Shown in pieces: positions 1 to 9,138 of a stretch of DNA of 64,000 nucleotides; positions within the stretch are counted from its first letter, which is position 1, and each line of letters begins with the position of its first letter. The DNA comes from Acidovorax sp. MR-S7 (lineage in GTDB: Bacteria > Pseudomonadota > Gammaproteobacteria > Burkholderiales > Burkholderiaceae_C). The stretch is taken from contig NZ_DF238897.1 in assembly GCF_000400995.2 (NCBI RefSeq), positions 340,435 through 404,434 on the forward strand, written 5' to 3'. The notes under the pieces are model-generated. The model made no database searches, had not been told where the DNA came from, and saw nothing but the letters and a program-made list of their open reading frames with translations. The position numbers and the translations under genes are program-made.

Positions 1-2018
1 ACATCCTGGACTTCTCCAAGATCGAGGCCGGCAAGCTCGCGCTCGACCTGCGCCCCTTCACGCTCGACCGCATGCTCGAGGGCGTGGCCGACGTCGTCGC
101 TTTCAAGGCCGGGGCCAAGGGGCTGGAGCTGGTGCTGGACGTGGCGCCCGACGTGCCGCCCCTGCTCGTGGGCGATGCGCTGCGGCTGGGGCAGATCCTC
201 ATCAACTTCGCCAACAACGCGGTCAAGTTCACCGAGCGCGGCGAGATCCACATCCTGGTGCGCCTGGAGCAGGACGAGGGCGCACGCGTACTGCTGCGCT
301 TCGAAGTGCGCGACACCGGCATCGGCATGACCGGCGACCAGATGCAGCGGCTCTTCCAGAGCTTCCAGCAGGCCGACAGCTCCACCACGCGGCGCTACGG
401 CGGCACAGGGCTGGGCCTGGCCATCTGCAAGCGGCTGGCCGAACTCATGGGCGGCGAGGTGGGCGTGCGCAGCGAATGGGGGCGCGGCTCGGCGTTCTGG
501 GCCATCGTGCCGCTGCTGCGCGGCGAGACAGGCGTGCGCTCCTTGCCCTTGGCCGGGCTGCGCGAGCGGCGCGTTCTGGTGGTGGACGACAACCTCACCG
601 CCGCCCAGGTGCTGGTGGACATGCTGCAGGCCATGGGCCTGGAGGCCGCGCAGTCCCACGGCGGAGAAGAGGCGCTGCAGGCCCTGAGCGCGGCGGCGCA
701 GGCGCAGCGGCCCTACGGCCTGCTGCTGGTGGACTGGCAGATGCCGGGCATGGACGGTATCGAGCTGGCGCGCCGCATCCGCGGCCTGGGCCTGCCGCAC
801 GTGCCGCAGATGCTGATGGTGACCGCCTATGGCCGCGAGGAGGTCATGCACGCGGCGCGCAGCGAAGGCATAGAGGTCGTGCTCATCAAGCCGGTGAGCG
901 CCTCCGTGCTCCACGACACGCTGATGCAGCCTTCGGCGCACGGCTGGCGGCCCAGCCCGCGCAGCGCGCAGGAAGGGCTGCAGCCGCCCGAGCCGCCGCC
1001 CGGGCTGTGCGGCGCCTACGTGCTGCTGGTGGAGGACAACGAACTCAACCAGCTCGTCGCCATGGAGCTGCTGCGCGAGGCCGGCGTGCGCGTGGACGTG
1101 GCGCCCAACGGCCAGGAAGCCCTGGAACTGGCTGCACGCGCCAGCTACGACGCCGTGCTCATGGACATGCAGATGCCGCTGATGGACGGCGAGACCACCA
1201 CGCGCCTGATGCGCGCCGACCCGCGCCACGCGCGCCTGCCCATCATCGCCATGACCGCGCACGCCATGGAGGCCGACCGCCAGCGCTGCTTCGACGCGGG
1301 CATGAACGACCACGTGGCCAAGCCCATCGACCCTGCAGTGCTCTGGGCCACCCTGCTGCGCTGGGTACCGCAGCGCGCGGCGCAGGCGCAGGCGCCCGCC
1401 CCGGCAGCGGACGAGGAAGGGCCGGAGCCGCCCCACGGCGTGCCCGGGCTGGACACCGCGCTGGGCCTGCAGCGCGCGCTGGGCCGGCGCACGCTCTATG
1501 CCGACATGCTGCGGCGCTTCGTGGACGGGCAGCGCACCACCGTGCAGACGCTGGCGCAGGCCCGGGCCGCGGGCGACTGGACGCTGGCCGAACGCACGGC
1601 GCACACGCTGCGCTCGGTGGCGGCCAACATCGGGGCACAGGCGCTGTCGCAGCAGGCCCAGGCGCTGGAGCAGGCCCTGCGCGAGCGGGCGGACGCGGCG
1701 GCCCTGCAGCAGGCGCTGGCCGGCACACTCGCCCCGCTGCTGCAGGCGTTGGAGTCCTGGGCGCGGGGCGCCGCGCAGCGGCCCGGCGCCGAAGGCCCCG
1801 CGCGGGCAAGCCCCGCCGTGGTGCGCGGCCTGCGCGGCCTGCTGCTTGCCGACGACCCGGCCGCCGTGGACTACCTGCGCCAGCACGAGGAGGCGTTCAC
1901 GCACCTGCTCGGCACGCATTTCGAGGCGCTGCACCGCAGCGTGCGCAGCTTCGCGTTTGAACAGGCCCTGGAATTGCTTGACACCGCCACGGCGTCGCCA
2001 GCGCCCGAGACTTCCTGA
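1..2018 (+). CDS. Hybrid sensor histidine kinase with two receiver domains and an HPt domain (5' truncated)
   Basis: The reading frame is already open at base 3, where it encodes ILDFSKIEAGKL, the region just after the phospho-accepting histidine helix, so the sensor part and the histidine lie outside the window. What remains is a HATPase_c domain (N-box INFANNAVKFT, DTGIGM, GTGLGLAI), a first receiver domain (DDN; phospho-acceptor Asp in LLVDWQMPGMDG), a second receiver (VEDNELNQ; Asp in VLMDMQMPLMDG), and a C-terminal HPt domain with its histidine in AERTAHTLRSVAANIGA. This is a BarA/ArcB-like multistep phosphorelay kinase of the inner membrane. The HD-GYP regulator starts 11 bp downstream, so the two are probably one operon and the relay may feed c-di-GMP turnover. 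The signal sensed cannot be judged here. Confidence 0.95.
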   Translation, partial: ILDFSKIEAGKLALDLRPFTLDRMLEGVADVVAFKAGAKGLELVLDVAPDVPPLLVGDALRLGQILINFANNAVKFTERGEIHILVRLEQDEGARVLLRFEVRDTGIGMTGDQMQRLFQSFQQADSSTTRRYGGTGLGLAICKRLAELMGGEVGVRSEWGRGSAFWAIVPLLRGETGVRSLPLAGLRERRVLVVDDNLTAAQVLVDMLQAMGLEAAQSHGGEEALQALSAAAQAQRPYGLLLVDWQMPGMDGIELARRIRGLGLPHVPQMLMVTAYGREEVMHAARSEGIEVVLIKPVSASVLHDTLMQPSAHGWRPSPRSAQEGLQPPEPPPGLCGAYVLLVEDNELNQLVAMELLREAGVRVDVAPNGQEALELAARASYDAVLMDMQMPLMDGETTTRLMRADPRHARLPIIAMTAHAMEADRQRCFDAGMNDHVAKPIDPAVLWATLLRWVPQRAAQAQAPAPAADEEGPEPPHGVPGLDTALGLQRALGRRTLYADMLRRFVDGQRTTVQTLAQARAAGDWTLAERTAHTLRSVAANIGAQALSQQAQALEQALRERADAAALQQALAGTLAPLLQALESWARGAAQRPGAEGPARASPAVVRGLRGLLLADDPAAVDYLRQHEEAFTHLLGTHFEALHRSVRSFAFEQALELLDTATASPAPETS

Positions 2019-2029
2019 GGACACCCCCC

Positions 2030-3163
2030 ATGGACCACCAGCCCCTGCTGAACGACCCCGCGGCCCGCCTCGTCGAGAAGCCGATCGCCACCGTGCTCGT
2101 GGTGGACGACACGCCCGACAACCTCACGCTCATGGCCAGCCTGCTGCAGGGCCACTACCGCGTGAAGGTGGCCAACGGCGGCGAGAAGGCGCTGCGCATC
2201 GTGCGCTCCGACGCGCCGCCCGACCTGGTGCTGCTGGACATCATGATGCCGGACATCGACGGCTACGAGGTCTGCCGCCAGATCAAGGCGCAGGAGGGCA
2301 CGCGCCACATCCCGGTGATCTTCCTCACCGCGCGCTCGGACACCGACGACGAGCGCGAGGGCCTGGCCCTGGGCGCGGTGGACTACATCACCAAGCCCAT
2401 CAGCCCGCCTATCCTGCTCGCGCGCGTGGCCACGCACCTGGCGCTCAAGGCCACGGCCGACTTCCTGCGCGACAAGAGCGTCTACCTGGAGCGCGAGGTG
2501 GCGCTGCGCACGCTGGAGGTGCAGGCCATCCAGGACGTGACCATCATGGCCATGACCTCGCTCGCCGAGACGCGTGACAACGAGACGGGCAACCACATCC
2601 GCCGCACGCAGCTCTACGTGCGCACGCTGGCCGAGCGGCTGCGCCACCACCCGCGCTTCGAGGCCGTGCTGAACGACCGCATGATCGAGCTGCTCTACAA
2701 GTCCGCGCCGCTGCACGACATCGGCAAGATCGGCATTCCCGACAGCATCCTGCTCAAGCCCGGCAAGCTCACGGTGGACGAGTTCGAGGTCATGAAGACC
2801 CACACCACGCTCGGCCGCAGGGCCATCGAGGACGCCGAGCGGCGCCTGGGCATGCGCGTGGCCTTTCTCAGCGTGTCCAAGGAGATCGCCTACAGCCACC
2901 AGGAGAAGTGGGACGGCTCGGGCTATCCGGAGGGCCTGCGGGGCGACGACATCCCCGTGTCGGCCCGCCTCATGGCCGTGGCCGACGTGTACGACGCGCT
3001 CATCAGCAAGCGCGTGTACAAGCCCGCGTTCTCGCACGAGCAGGCCTGCGCCACCATCGTCAAGGGGCGCGCCACGCACTTCGACCCGGACATGGTGGAC
3101 GCCTTCGTCGAACTGGCGGAGGACCTCCGCGCCATCGCCCAGCGCTATCCGGATCCTGACTGA
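2030..3163 (+). CDS. Response regulator with HD-GYP cyclic-di-GMP phosphodiesterase domain (RpfG-like)
   Basis: 377 aa. An N-terminal receiver domain (residues about 20-140; VVDDTPDN, phospho-Asp in LLDIMMPDIDGYE, Lys in ITKPIS) is followed by an HD-GYP output domain with GNHIRRTQ, the metal-binding LHDIGKIGIPD and the diagnostic HQEKWDGSGYPEGLRG. The HD and GYP residues are intact, so hydrolysis of cyclic di-GMP is expected, controlled by phosphorylation. It starts 11 bp after the hybrid kinase stop, which makes that kinase its likely partner. It converges on suhB, and the gap between the two genes is mostly filled by a palindromic repeat. Confidence 0.95.
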   Translation: MDHQPLLNDPAARLVEKPIATVLVVDDTPDNLTLMASLLQGHYRVKVANGGEKALRIVRSDAPPDLVLLDIMMPDIDGYEVCRQIKAQEGTRHIPVIFLTARSDTDDEREGLALGAVDYITKPISPPILLARVATHLALKATADFLRDKSVYLEREVALRTLEVQAIQDVTIMAMTSLAETRDNETGNHIRRTQLYVRTLAERLRHHPRFEAVLNDRMIELLYKSAPLHDIGKIGIPDSILLKPGKLTVDEFEVMKTHTTLGRRAIEDAERRLGMRVAFLSVSKEIAYSHQEKWDGSGYPEGLRGDDIPVSARLMAVADVYDALISKRVYKPAFSHEQACATIVKGRATHFDPDMVDAFVELAEDLRAIAQRYPDPD

Positions 3164-3174
3164 AGTTTTAAGTG

Positions 3175-3219
3175 AAAAGTGCCTCCAGCGCTTGCTGGGA
3201 AAGCGCTGGCAGCTATCAA
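3175..3219 (-). repeat. Dispersed palindromic repeat, copy 1
   Basis: A perfect 9-bp stem CCAGCGCTT / AAGCGCTGG with a 7-nt loop, followed by the diagnostic arm CAGCTATCAA. It occupies most of the gap between the convergent HD-GYP and suhB genes. It belongs to the family found about 12 times in this window, here with the AGCTAT arm on the right. It could act as a bidirectional terminator or RNA-stabilising hairpin; this is inferred from position only. Confidence 0.85.
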
Positions 3220-3236
3220 TGCAGTAGCAATGGAGC

Positions 3237-4151
3237 TTATTCGCCGCCGTCGCCGTCCGCCGCGCCAGCGTCGTTCGCAGGCGCCTCGGGCGGTGCATCG
3301 CCTTCCTCGGTGGCCTGGCGCACGGCCGCCTTGTCGCCCGCGCTGGCGAACTTGCTGTACTTGCCCAGCAGGCCCACGAGCTGCCCGTAGATGCGCGGCG
3401 AGCCGGCCAGGCACTCGCGCTGCTCCAGGTAGTCGGCCTCGCCCGTGAAGTTGCCCACCAGGCCGCCGGCCTCGGTCACCAGCAGGCCGCCCGCGGCCAC
3501 GTCCCAGATCGACAGGCCCGTCTCGAAGAAGCCGTCCGTGAAGCCCGCGGCCACATAGGCCAGGTCCAGCGCCGCGGCGCCGGGGCGGCGCAGGCCGGCG
3601 GTGCGCTGCATCACGTCGCCCATCATCGCCATGTACTGCTTGAAGTTGTCGCCCGGGCGGAACGGGAAGCCCGTGGAGACCAGGCACTCGCCCAGGCGCG
3701 TGCGCTTGGACACGCGGATGCGCCGCTCGTTGAGGAAGGCGCCGCGCCCGCGCGTGGCGGTGAACAGGTCGTTGCGCGTGGGGTCGTAGACCACGGCGTG
3801 CTCCACCTTGCCCTTGACGGCCAGCGCGATGCTCACGCAGTAGACGGGAAAGCCGTGGATGAAGTTGGTCGTGCCGTCCAGCGGGTCGATGATCCAGACG
3901 TAGTCGGAATGCCTGGCGCCGCGCTCGGAACCCGATTCCTCGGCCAGGATGCCGTGGCCGGGGTAGGCGGTGAGCAGTGTCTCGATGATGGCCTGCTCGC
4001 TCGCGTGGTCCACTTCGGTCACGAAGTCGTTGATCTGCTTTTGCGAGATGCGCACCGCCTCCACGTCGAGGGCCGCGCGGTTGATGATGGCGCCGGCGGC
4101 GCGTGCGGCCTTGATGGCCACGTTGAGCATGGGGTGCAGATTGGACGACAT
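3237..4151 (-). CDS. suhB: Inositol-1-monophosphatase family protein
   Basis: 304 aa, cytoplasmic. It carries both family signatures: the metal-binding EESGSE ... [16 protein letters not shown] (residues about 65-100) and the C-terminal [15 protein letters not shown]. The family hydrolyses inositol monophosphate, and in Proteobacteria SuhB also joins the rRNA antitermination complex. The start was set at MSSNLHPML, where homologues begin; an in-frame ATG 60 bp upstream would add an unconserved leader. The C-terminal tail of about 40 residues is rich in Ala, Glu and Asp and looks lineage-specific. A three-gene ABC exporter operon on the same strand ends 90 bp upstream. Confidence 0.93.
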   Translation of the reverse strand: MSSNLHPMLNVAIKAARAAGAIINRAALDVEAVRISQKQINDFVTEVDHASEQAIIETLLTAYPGHGILAEESGSERGARHSDYVWIIDPLDGTTNFIHGFPVYCVSIALAVKGKVEHAVVYDPTRNDLFTATRGRGAFLNERRIRVSKRTRLGECLVSTGFPFRPGDNFKQYMAMMGDVMQRTAGLRRPGAAALDLAYVAAGFTDGFFETGLSIWDVAAGGLLVTEAGGLVGNFTGEADYLEQRECLAGSPRIYGQLVGLLGKYSKFASAGDKAAVRQATEEGDAPPEAPANDAGAADGDGGE

Positions 4152-4241
4152 AAATTGTGAGGAAGGAGCGGGGGAGGGCTGCCCGGCGATGCGGGCGCGC
4201 AAAGGCGGCATTTTAGCCTCGGACGGTATTTCCGTGCTGCG

Positions 4242-5045
4242 TCAGCTGCCGGTCGAGGCGTAATGGAGCACCCCGAGGCGCCACGCGCCAAAGGCTGCCC
4301 CGAGGAAGGCGAAGCCCGCCAGCGGCGATGCCCAGCCCACCCACGCGGGCGCCCCCAGCGGATCGGCCCGGCCCAGGATCGCCAGCACCGGGTAGTAGGC
4401 GACGCAGGCCAGCGGCACCGCGAAGGTCAGCAGGTGCCGGAACCAGCGCGCATACAGGGCCAGCGGGTACTGCGCGGCCTCCACGCCGCCGTAGGTCAGC
4501 ACGTTGGCGACCTCCAGGCTCTCCACGGTCCAGAACGACAGCGTGCCCTGCAGCACCAGGATGCCCAGGAACAAGGCCACGCCGCCCGCGAGCGCGAACA
4601 GCGCCAGGGCGATCGAGGCCGGCGTCCACGCGATGCCCGCCTGCACCGTGGCGAAGGCCACCACCATCAGCCCCTGCGCCAGGCGCCCGAGGCGGCTGAT
4701 GCGCACGTCGTGCCCCATCAGCTGCAGCGCCAGGGGGCGCGGGCGCAGCAGCAGCCGGTCGAACGCGCCGGTGCGCAGGAACTCCGTGCCCAGCACGTCG
4801 AAGCCGCGTCCCAGGGCGTCGGCGATGGCGAACATGCAGTTGACGAGCCCATAGAACAGCGCCACCTCGCCGATGCGCCAGCCCTGCACGTCGCCGAAGC
4901 GCTGGAACAGCGCCCAGACCGCCACCACCTCGATGCCCGTGGCGAGGAACTGGCCCAGCGTGAGCATCAGCGCCGAGGCCGGGTAGCGCGCCTGGCCGCC
5001 GAGCGAGGCCATGGCGAGGCGGGCGAAGAGGGCGAGCGAGCTCAT
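4242..5045 (-). CDS. ABC-2 family exporter permease (second permease)
   Basis: 267 aa with about six hydrophobic segments, resembling the ABC2_membrane_6 (former DUF990) family of permeases that work as heterodimers with a nucleotide-binding subunit. The sequence GFDVLGTEFLRTGAFDRLLLRPRP is typical of this family (quoted here only as a landmark). The start ATG overlaps the stop of the preceding permease (ATGA), a sign of translational coupling. It is the last gene of the ATPase-permease-permease operon at 4242-6742. The family often exports peptides or hydrophobic compounds. The substrate here is unknown. Confidence 0.88.
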   Translation of the reverse strand: MSSLALFARLAMASLGGQARYPASALMLTLGQFLATGIEVVAVWALFQRFGDVQGWRIGEVALFYGLVNCMFAIADALGRGFDVLGTEFLRTGAFDRLLLRPRPLALQLMGHDVRISRLGRLAQGLMVVAFATVQAGIAWTPASIALALFALAGGVALFLGILVLQGTLSFWTVESLEVANVLTYGGVEAAQYPLALYARWFRHLLTFAVPLACVAYYPVLAILGRADPLGAPAWVGWASPLAGFAFLGAAFGAWRLGVLHYASTGS

Positions 5046-5878
5046 CCGCCCTGCACCTCGAGCCGGCGCAGGGTGCGCCGCATGGCCGCCCGCCCGAGCG
5101 CCACCAGCAGCACGGTCCACCCGCATTGCAGCCCGAGCCCCGCCAGCGCCTGCGCGCCGGCGAGCTGCCCGAAATAGATGCGCGCCGGAATGTCCATCAC
5201 GCCCGCCAGCGGCTGCAGCAGCAGCGCCGTCTGCCAGGCGTCGGGCAGCAGCGCCAGCGGCAGCAGGTTGCCCGAGAGCACGATGACGGCGGGCACCGCC
5301 AGCGCGTTGATGCCCCGCTCGTTGAGCGCGGCCGCCGCCGCGATGTTGAGCAGCATCACCAGCGACGCCGACAGCAGCAGCGCGAGCAGCGCCGATGCGG
5401 CGAAGCCCAGGGCCGCCGCCATGCCAGCCGGCGGCTGCCAGGCCCAGTCGTGCAGCCCCATGAGCGGCAGCGCCAGCCCCGCGAAGGCCGCCATCAGCGC
5501 CACGCGTGGCAGCACGCGCGCCGCGATCCAGCCGGCCGAGCGCACGAACCACAGCGCATAGGCATCCACCGGCCGCAGCCGGTCGTACGCTACCGATCCG
5601 GTGCGCACGGCCTGCGCCACCTCGGGGTCGCCGGTCCACGGCAGCAGCGCCAGCAGGCCCTGCGCGAGCCAGGTGTAGGTGATGGCCTGGGCGAGCGACA
5701 TCGGCGCGTCCGCCGCCGCCGCGCCGGCGTAGAACGCGGCCAGCACCATCACCTTGATGCCGCCCCACCAGCACTGCGTGGCGAAGCCCGCATACGCCGC
5801 CGTGCGGTACTGCAGCATCTGCAGAAAGCGCGACGCGAAGGCGGCGCGGTACGGGCGTAGCAGTTCCTGCGGCGTCAT
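5042..5878 (-). CDS. ABC-2 family exporter permease (first permease)
   Basis: 278 aa with six predicted membrane helices. It begins MTPQELLRPYRAAFASRF and contains GSVAYDRLRPVDAYALWF, features of the first permease of DUF990-type exporters. It lies 6 bp downstream of the ATPase gene and overlaps the second permease by 4 bp, so the three proteins should form one inner-membrane complex. No substrate can be inferred from the sequence. Confidence 0.88.
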   Translation of the reverse strand: MTPQELLRPYRAAFASRFLQMLQYRTAAYAGFATQCWWGGIKVMVLAAFYAGAAAADAPMSLAQAITYTWLAQGLLALLPWTGDPEVAQAVRTGSVAYDRLRPVDAYALWFVRSAGWIAARVLPRVALMAAFAGLALPLMGLHDWAWQPPAGMAAALGFAASALLALLLSASLVMLLNIAAAAALNERGINALAVPAVIVLSGNLLPLALLPDAWQTALLLQPLAGVMDIPARIYFGQLAGAQALAGLGLQCGWTVLLVALGRAAMRRTLRRLEVQGG

Positions 5879-5884
5879 GGCGGA

Positions 5885-6742
5885 TCAGGCTTCCGAGGCG
5901 TTGTGCATCGCGTAGAAACGCGCGATGACGGCCTCGATGGTCATGCCCTCGTCCTCCGCATCTTCGGGCAGGCCATCATGAAGCCGGCGCGCGGCCACGA
6001 CCTGCGCCCGCAGCGCCTCGACCGCGCAGTCGGCCAGCACCCGGCCGTGGCCGATCACGATCACGCGCTCGGCCAGCGCCTCGACGTCGTGCATGTCGTG
6101 CGTGGTCAGCAGCACCGTGGTGCCGCGCTCGCGGTTGGCGCGGAGGACGAAGTCGCGCACCGCGAGCTTGGAGGGGGCGTCCAGGCCGATGGTCGGCTCG
6201 TCGAGGAACAGGATGTCGGGTTCGTGCAGCAGCGCCGCCGCAATCTCGGCGCGCATGCGCTGGCCCAGCGAGAGCTGGCGCACCGGCTGGTCGAGCAGGC
6301 GCTCCAGGTGCAGCAGCGTCACCAATTCGTCCCGCGTGCGGGCGAAGCGCGCGGGGTCGACGCGGTAGATGTCGCGCAGCAGCGCGAAACCGTCGCCCAC
6401 CGGTAGGTCCCACCAGAGCTGCGTGCGCTGGCCGAACACCACGCCGATGCGCGCCACGTGCTGCTGGCGGTCGGCGAACGGGTCGCGCCCGTCGATCTCC
6501 ACGCGGCCGCCGTCAGGCCGCAGGATGCCCGCGAGGATCTTGATGGTGGTCGATTTGCCCGCGCCGTTCGGGCCGATGAAGCCCAGCAGCTCGCCGCGCT
6601 GCAGCTCGAACGACACGCCGGCCAGCGCATCGACCGTGCGGTAGCGCGGCCGCACCAGCGCCCGCAGCGCGCCGAGCACGCCGGGATCGCGCTCGTGGAT
6701 GCGGTAGGTCTTGCGCAGGTGGTGGACGGAGATCTGGGGCAT
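5885..6742 (-). CDS. ABC exporter ATP-binding protein
   Basis: 285 aa. It has Walker A GPNGAGKSTTIKIL, the Q-loop region GVVFGQRTQLWWDL, signature LSLGQRMRAEIA, Walker B DILFLDEPTIGLD and H-loop LLTTHDMHDVE, all intact. The FGQRTQLWWD stretch is characteristic of ATPases paired with DUF990-type permeases. The start was chosen at MPQISVHHLRKTY, the family N-terminus; a longer upstream extension is open but not conserved. It is the first gene of the exporter operon, divergent from trmJ with about 90 bp between the starts. Confidence 0.93.
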   Translation of the reverse strand: MPQISVHHLRKTYRIHERDPGVLGALRALVRPRYRTVDALAGVSFELQRGELLGFIGPNGAGKSTTIKILAGILRPDGGRVEIDGRDPFADRQQHVARIGVVFGQRTQLWWDLPVGDGFALLRDIYRVDPARFARTRDELVTLLHLERLLDQPVRQLSLGQRMRAEIAAALLHEPDILFLDEPTIGLDAPSKLAVRDFVLRANRERGTTVLLTTHDMHDVEALAERVIVIGHGRVLADCAVEALRAQVVAARRLHDGLPEDAEDEGMTIEAVIARFYAMHNASEA

Positions 6743-6832
6743 GGCGGCGGAAAAATGGGGGGCGAATGCTACACGAGAAGTCCGCCACCCTGCGGCGACA
6801 ATCGCGGATTCGCCCGCTTCGCGCCGCCCGCC

Positions 6833-7603
6833 ATGAAAACCCGCTTCATCCTGATCCACACCAGCCATGCCGGCAACGTGGGCGCCGCCGCGCGCGCCAT
6901 GAAGACCATGGGCTTCGACGACCTCGTGCTGGTCGCGCCGCGCTGGCCCAACGTGCTGCGCAAGGAGGAAACCATCCAGCGCGCGAGCGGCGCGCTGGAC
7001 GTGCTGGAGAACGCGCGCATCGTCGAAACGCTGGACGAGGCCCTCGATGGCATGAGCCATCTGTGCGCCACCGCGATGACGCCGCGCGACTTCGGCCCGC
7101 CCACGCGCACGCCGCGCCAGCATTTCGAGATGCTACGGAAAAAAGAGCTGCCCGCGCTTGATGGAAAAGCGCTGGAGGCCGATTCGGCTCAGGAAACCGG
7201 CGTGGCCTTCCTGTTCGGCTCCGAGCGCTTCGGCATGGCCAACGAAGACGTGTACCGCTGTAACGTGGCGCTCTCCATTCCCACGAATCCGCGCTTCGGC
7301 TCGCTCAACCTGGGCGCGGCCATCCAGGTCATCGCGTACGAGTGGCGCCAGGCGCTGGGCGGCTTTCCCGCGCCGGATTCCGCGCCGCAGGGCGAGCGCG
7401 CCGACGCCGCGCAGGTGGCAGGCATGCTCGCGCACTGGGAGCAGGCGCTGACGGACATCGGCTTTCTCGACCCCGCCGCGCCCAAGAAGCTCATGCCGCG
7501 CTTGAACCAACTTTTCAACCGCGCGCAACCGACCCAGGAGGAAATCCACATCCTGCGCGGTGTCGCAAAAGCCATGACGCAGGCCGCAAGCCCCAAACGA
7601 TAG
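6833..7603 (+). CDS. trmJ: tRNA (cytidine/uridine-2'-O-)-methyltransferase TrmJ
   Basis: 256 aa, SPOUT superfamily. It begins [20 protein letters not shown] and has the knotted SAM-binding motifs [14 protein letters not shown] and [12 protein letters not shown]. TrmJ methylates the ribose at position 32 of several tRNAs. Between the N-terminal fold and the FGSERFG motif there is a segment of roughly 15-20 extra residues (about 100-119, [18 protein letters not shown]) encoded by a copy of the dispersed palindromic repeat; the E. coli protein is shorter here. cysE follows 31 bp downstream, a common betaproteobacterial pairing. Confidence 0.93.
   Translation: MKTRFILIHTSHAGNVGAAARAMKTMGFDDLVLVAPRWPNVLRKEETIQRASGALDVLENARIVETLDEALDGMSHLCATAMTPRDFGPPTRTPRQHFEMLRKKELPALDGKALEADSAQETGVAFLFGSERFGMANEDVYRCNVALSIPTNPRFGSLNLGAAIQVIAYEWRQALGGFPAPDSAPQGERADAAQVAGMLAHWEQALTDIGFLDPAAPKKLMPRLNQLFNRAQPTQEEIHILRGVAKAMTQAASPKR
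7131..7190 (+). repeat. Dispersed palindromic repeat, copy 2 (inside trmJ)
   Basis: GAGCTGCCCGCGCTT, a 4-nt spacer, then AAAAGCGCTGGAGGCC, flanked by TGCTAC on the left and CGATTCGGC on the right as in other copies. It lies in frame inside trmJ and encodes about 20 residues with no stop codon. Stem GCGCTT/AAGCGC is intact. Confidence 0.8.
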
Positions 7604-7634
7604 ACTGGCGCCCCTCTATACGAATAACCACCCG

Positions 7635-8411
7635 ATGCTTGCCCGCCTGCGTTCCGACATCCAGTGCATCCTCGACCGCGACCCTGCCGCGCGCAGCACG
7701 TGGGAGGTGGTCACCTGTTATCCGGGCCTGCACGCGATCTGGCTGCACCGGCCGGCGCACTGGTGCTGGACGCACGGCTTCAAGTGGCTGGGGCGCTTCA
7801 TCTCGCACTTCGCGCGCTGGTTCACGGGCATCGAGATCCACCCCGGCGCGAAGATCGGCGAGCGCGTGTTCTTCGACCACGCCATGGGCGTGGTGGTGGG
7901 CGAGACGGCCGAGATCGGCGACGGCTGCACCATCTACCAGGGCGTGACGCTGGGCGGCACCTCGCTCTACAAGGGCACCAAGCGCCACCCCACGCTGGGC
8001 AAGGATGTGGTGGTGAGCGCCGGCGCCAAGGTGCTGGGCGGCTTCGAGGTGGGCGACGGCGCGAAGATCGGCAGCAACGCCGTGGTCATCAAGCCCGTGC
8101 CCGCGGGCGCCACGGCCGTGGGCATCCCGGCGCGCATCATCCCGTCGAAGGAAGGGCAGAGCGCCGACGTGACCGAATCCGCCCGGTTCAGCGCCTACGG
8201 CGTGGAACAGCAGCAGCAGGACGACCCCGTCACCCAGGCCATGCGCGGCCTGATCGGCACCGCCGCCACGCAAGAGCACCAGATCGCGCTGCTGTGGCAG
8301 GCCATCGAGAAGCTCTCTGCGGTCCAGAAAGCCGCCGACTGCGTGCCATGCGACGCGGCGACGAAAGAACGCTTCGAGGCCGACAAGCTCAACGACATCA
8401 TTGGAAAGTAA
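7635..8411 (+). CDS. cysE: Serine O-acetyltransferase
   Basis: 258 aa. After the helical N-terminal part (short form, beginning [18 protein letters not shown]) comes a left-handed beta-helix of hexapeptide repeats: [36 protein letters not shown] and [15 protein letters not shown]. The catalytic His/Asp region [15 protein letters not shown] is intact. It makes O-acetylserine from serine and acetyl-CoA in cysteine synthesis. The C-terminal tail of about 70 residues after [11 protein letters not shown] is longer than in the E. coli enzyme and may affect cysteine feedback. The nitroreductase gene starts 7 bp downstream. Confidence 0.94.
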   Translation: MLARLRSDIQCILDRDPAARSTWEVVTCYPGLHAIWLHRPAHWCWTHGFKWLGRFISHFARWFTGIEIHPGAKIGERVFFDHAMGVVVGETAEIGDGCTIYQGVTLGGTSLYKGTKRHPTLGKDVVVSAGAKVLGGFEVGDGAKIGSNAVVIKPVPAGATAVGIPARIIPSKEGQSADVTESARFSAYGVEQQQQDDPVTQAMRGLIGTAATQEHQIALLWQAIEKLSAVQKAADCVPCDAATKERFEADKLNDIIGK

Positions 8412-8418
8412 GCCCCCC

Positions 8419-9078
8419 ATGAACGTTTCAGACGCCTTGCGCCAGCGCCGCTCCGTGCGCGCCTTCCTGCCCGATGCGCCTCCCGCGCCGCTCGTGCAGA
8501 CCCTGCTGCGGGAGGCGGCCCAGGCTGCCTCGGGCGGCAACCTGCAGCCCTGGCGCGTGGTGGCGCTCACGGGCGAGCCGCTGCGCGCCGTGCTGGATGC
8601 GGTGGCCGCCGCCGTGCCTGAAGACGGGGCGAACAACGTCTCCTACCCGCCCGACCTGTGGGAGCCCTACCGCACGCGGCGATTCGCCAATGGCGAGGAC
8701 CTGTACCGCACCCTGGGCATCCCGCGCGAGGACAAGGCCGCGCGCCTGCGCCAGCTGGCGAAGAACGCCGAGTTCTTCGGCGCGCCCGTGGGCGTGTTCG
8801 TCTGCGCGGACGAGCGCATGGGCCTGCCGCAGTGGGCCGATCTGGGCATCTACCTGCAGTCGCTGATGCTGCTGGCCGTGGAGCACGGCCTGGCCACCTG
8901 CCCGCAGGGCTTCTGGCGCCGCTACGAGGGCACGCTGCGCGAGGCGCTGCGGCTGCCCGCGCCCTACCGCGTGGCCTTCGGCGTGGCGCTGGGCTACGAG
9001 GACACGGCCGCGCCCATCAACGCCCTGCGTGCGGGCCGCGCCCCCTTCGAGGAATGGGGCGAGATGCGCGGATTCTGA
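8419..9078 (+). CDS. Nitroreductase family FMN-dependent oxidoreductase
   Basis: 219 aa. The N-terminus MNVSDALRQRRSVRAFLPDA and the following ASGGNLQPWRV are the FMN-binding signatures of the family; the C-terminus has the typical ALGYEDTAAPINALR. Such enzymes use NAD(P)H to reduce nitro groups, quinones or flavins; the true substrate is unknown. The ATG at 8419 was preferred to an in-frame TTG 18 bp upstream that overlaps cysE. It probably forms an operon with trmJ-cysE. It converges on the hydrolase gene, and the whole 60-bp gap is a palindromic repeat copy. Confidence 0.9.
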   Translation: MNVSDALRQRRSVRAFLPDAPPAPLVQTLLREAAQAASGGNLQPWRVVALTGEPLRAVLDAVAAAVPEDGANNVSYPPDLWEPYRTRRFANGEDLYRTLGIPREDKAARLRQLAKNAEFFGAPVGVFVCADERMGLPQWADLGIYLQSLMLLAVEHGLATCPQGFWRRYEGTLREALRLPAPYRVAFGVALGYEDTAAPINALRAGRAPFEEWGEMRGF

Positions 9079-9137
9079 TTGCTACCGAAAAGTGAGCTTC
9101 TGGCGCTTTCTGGATAAGCGCTGGGGGCCGAAAAGGC
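9079..9137 (+). repeat. Dispersed palindromic repeat, copy 3
   Basis: Begins TTGCTACCGAAAAG and holds GGCGCTTTCTGGATAAGCGC, then GGGGGCCGAAAAGGC. It fills essentially the entire 60-bp gap between two convergent stop codons, so it is the only candidate for transcription termination there. Confidence 0.85.
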
Positions 9138-9138
9138 T

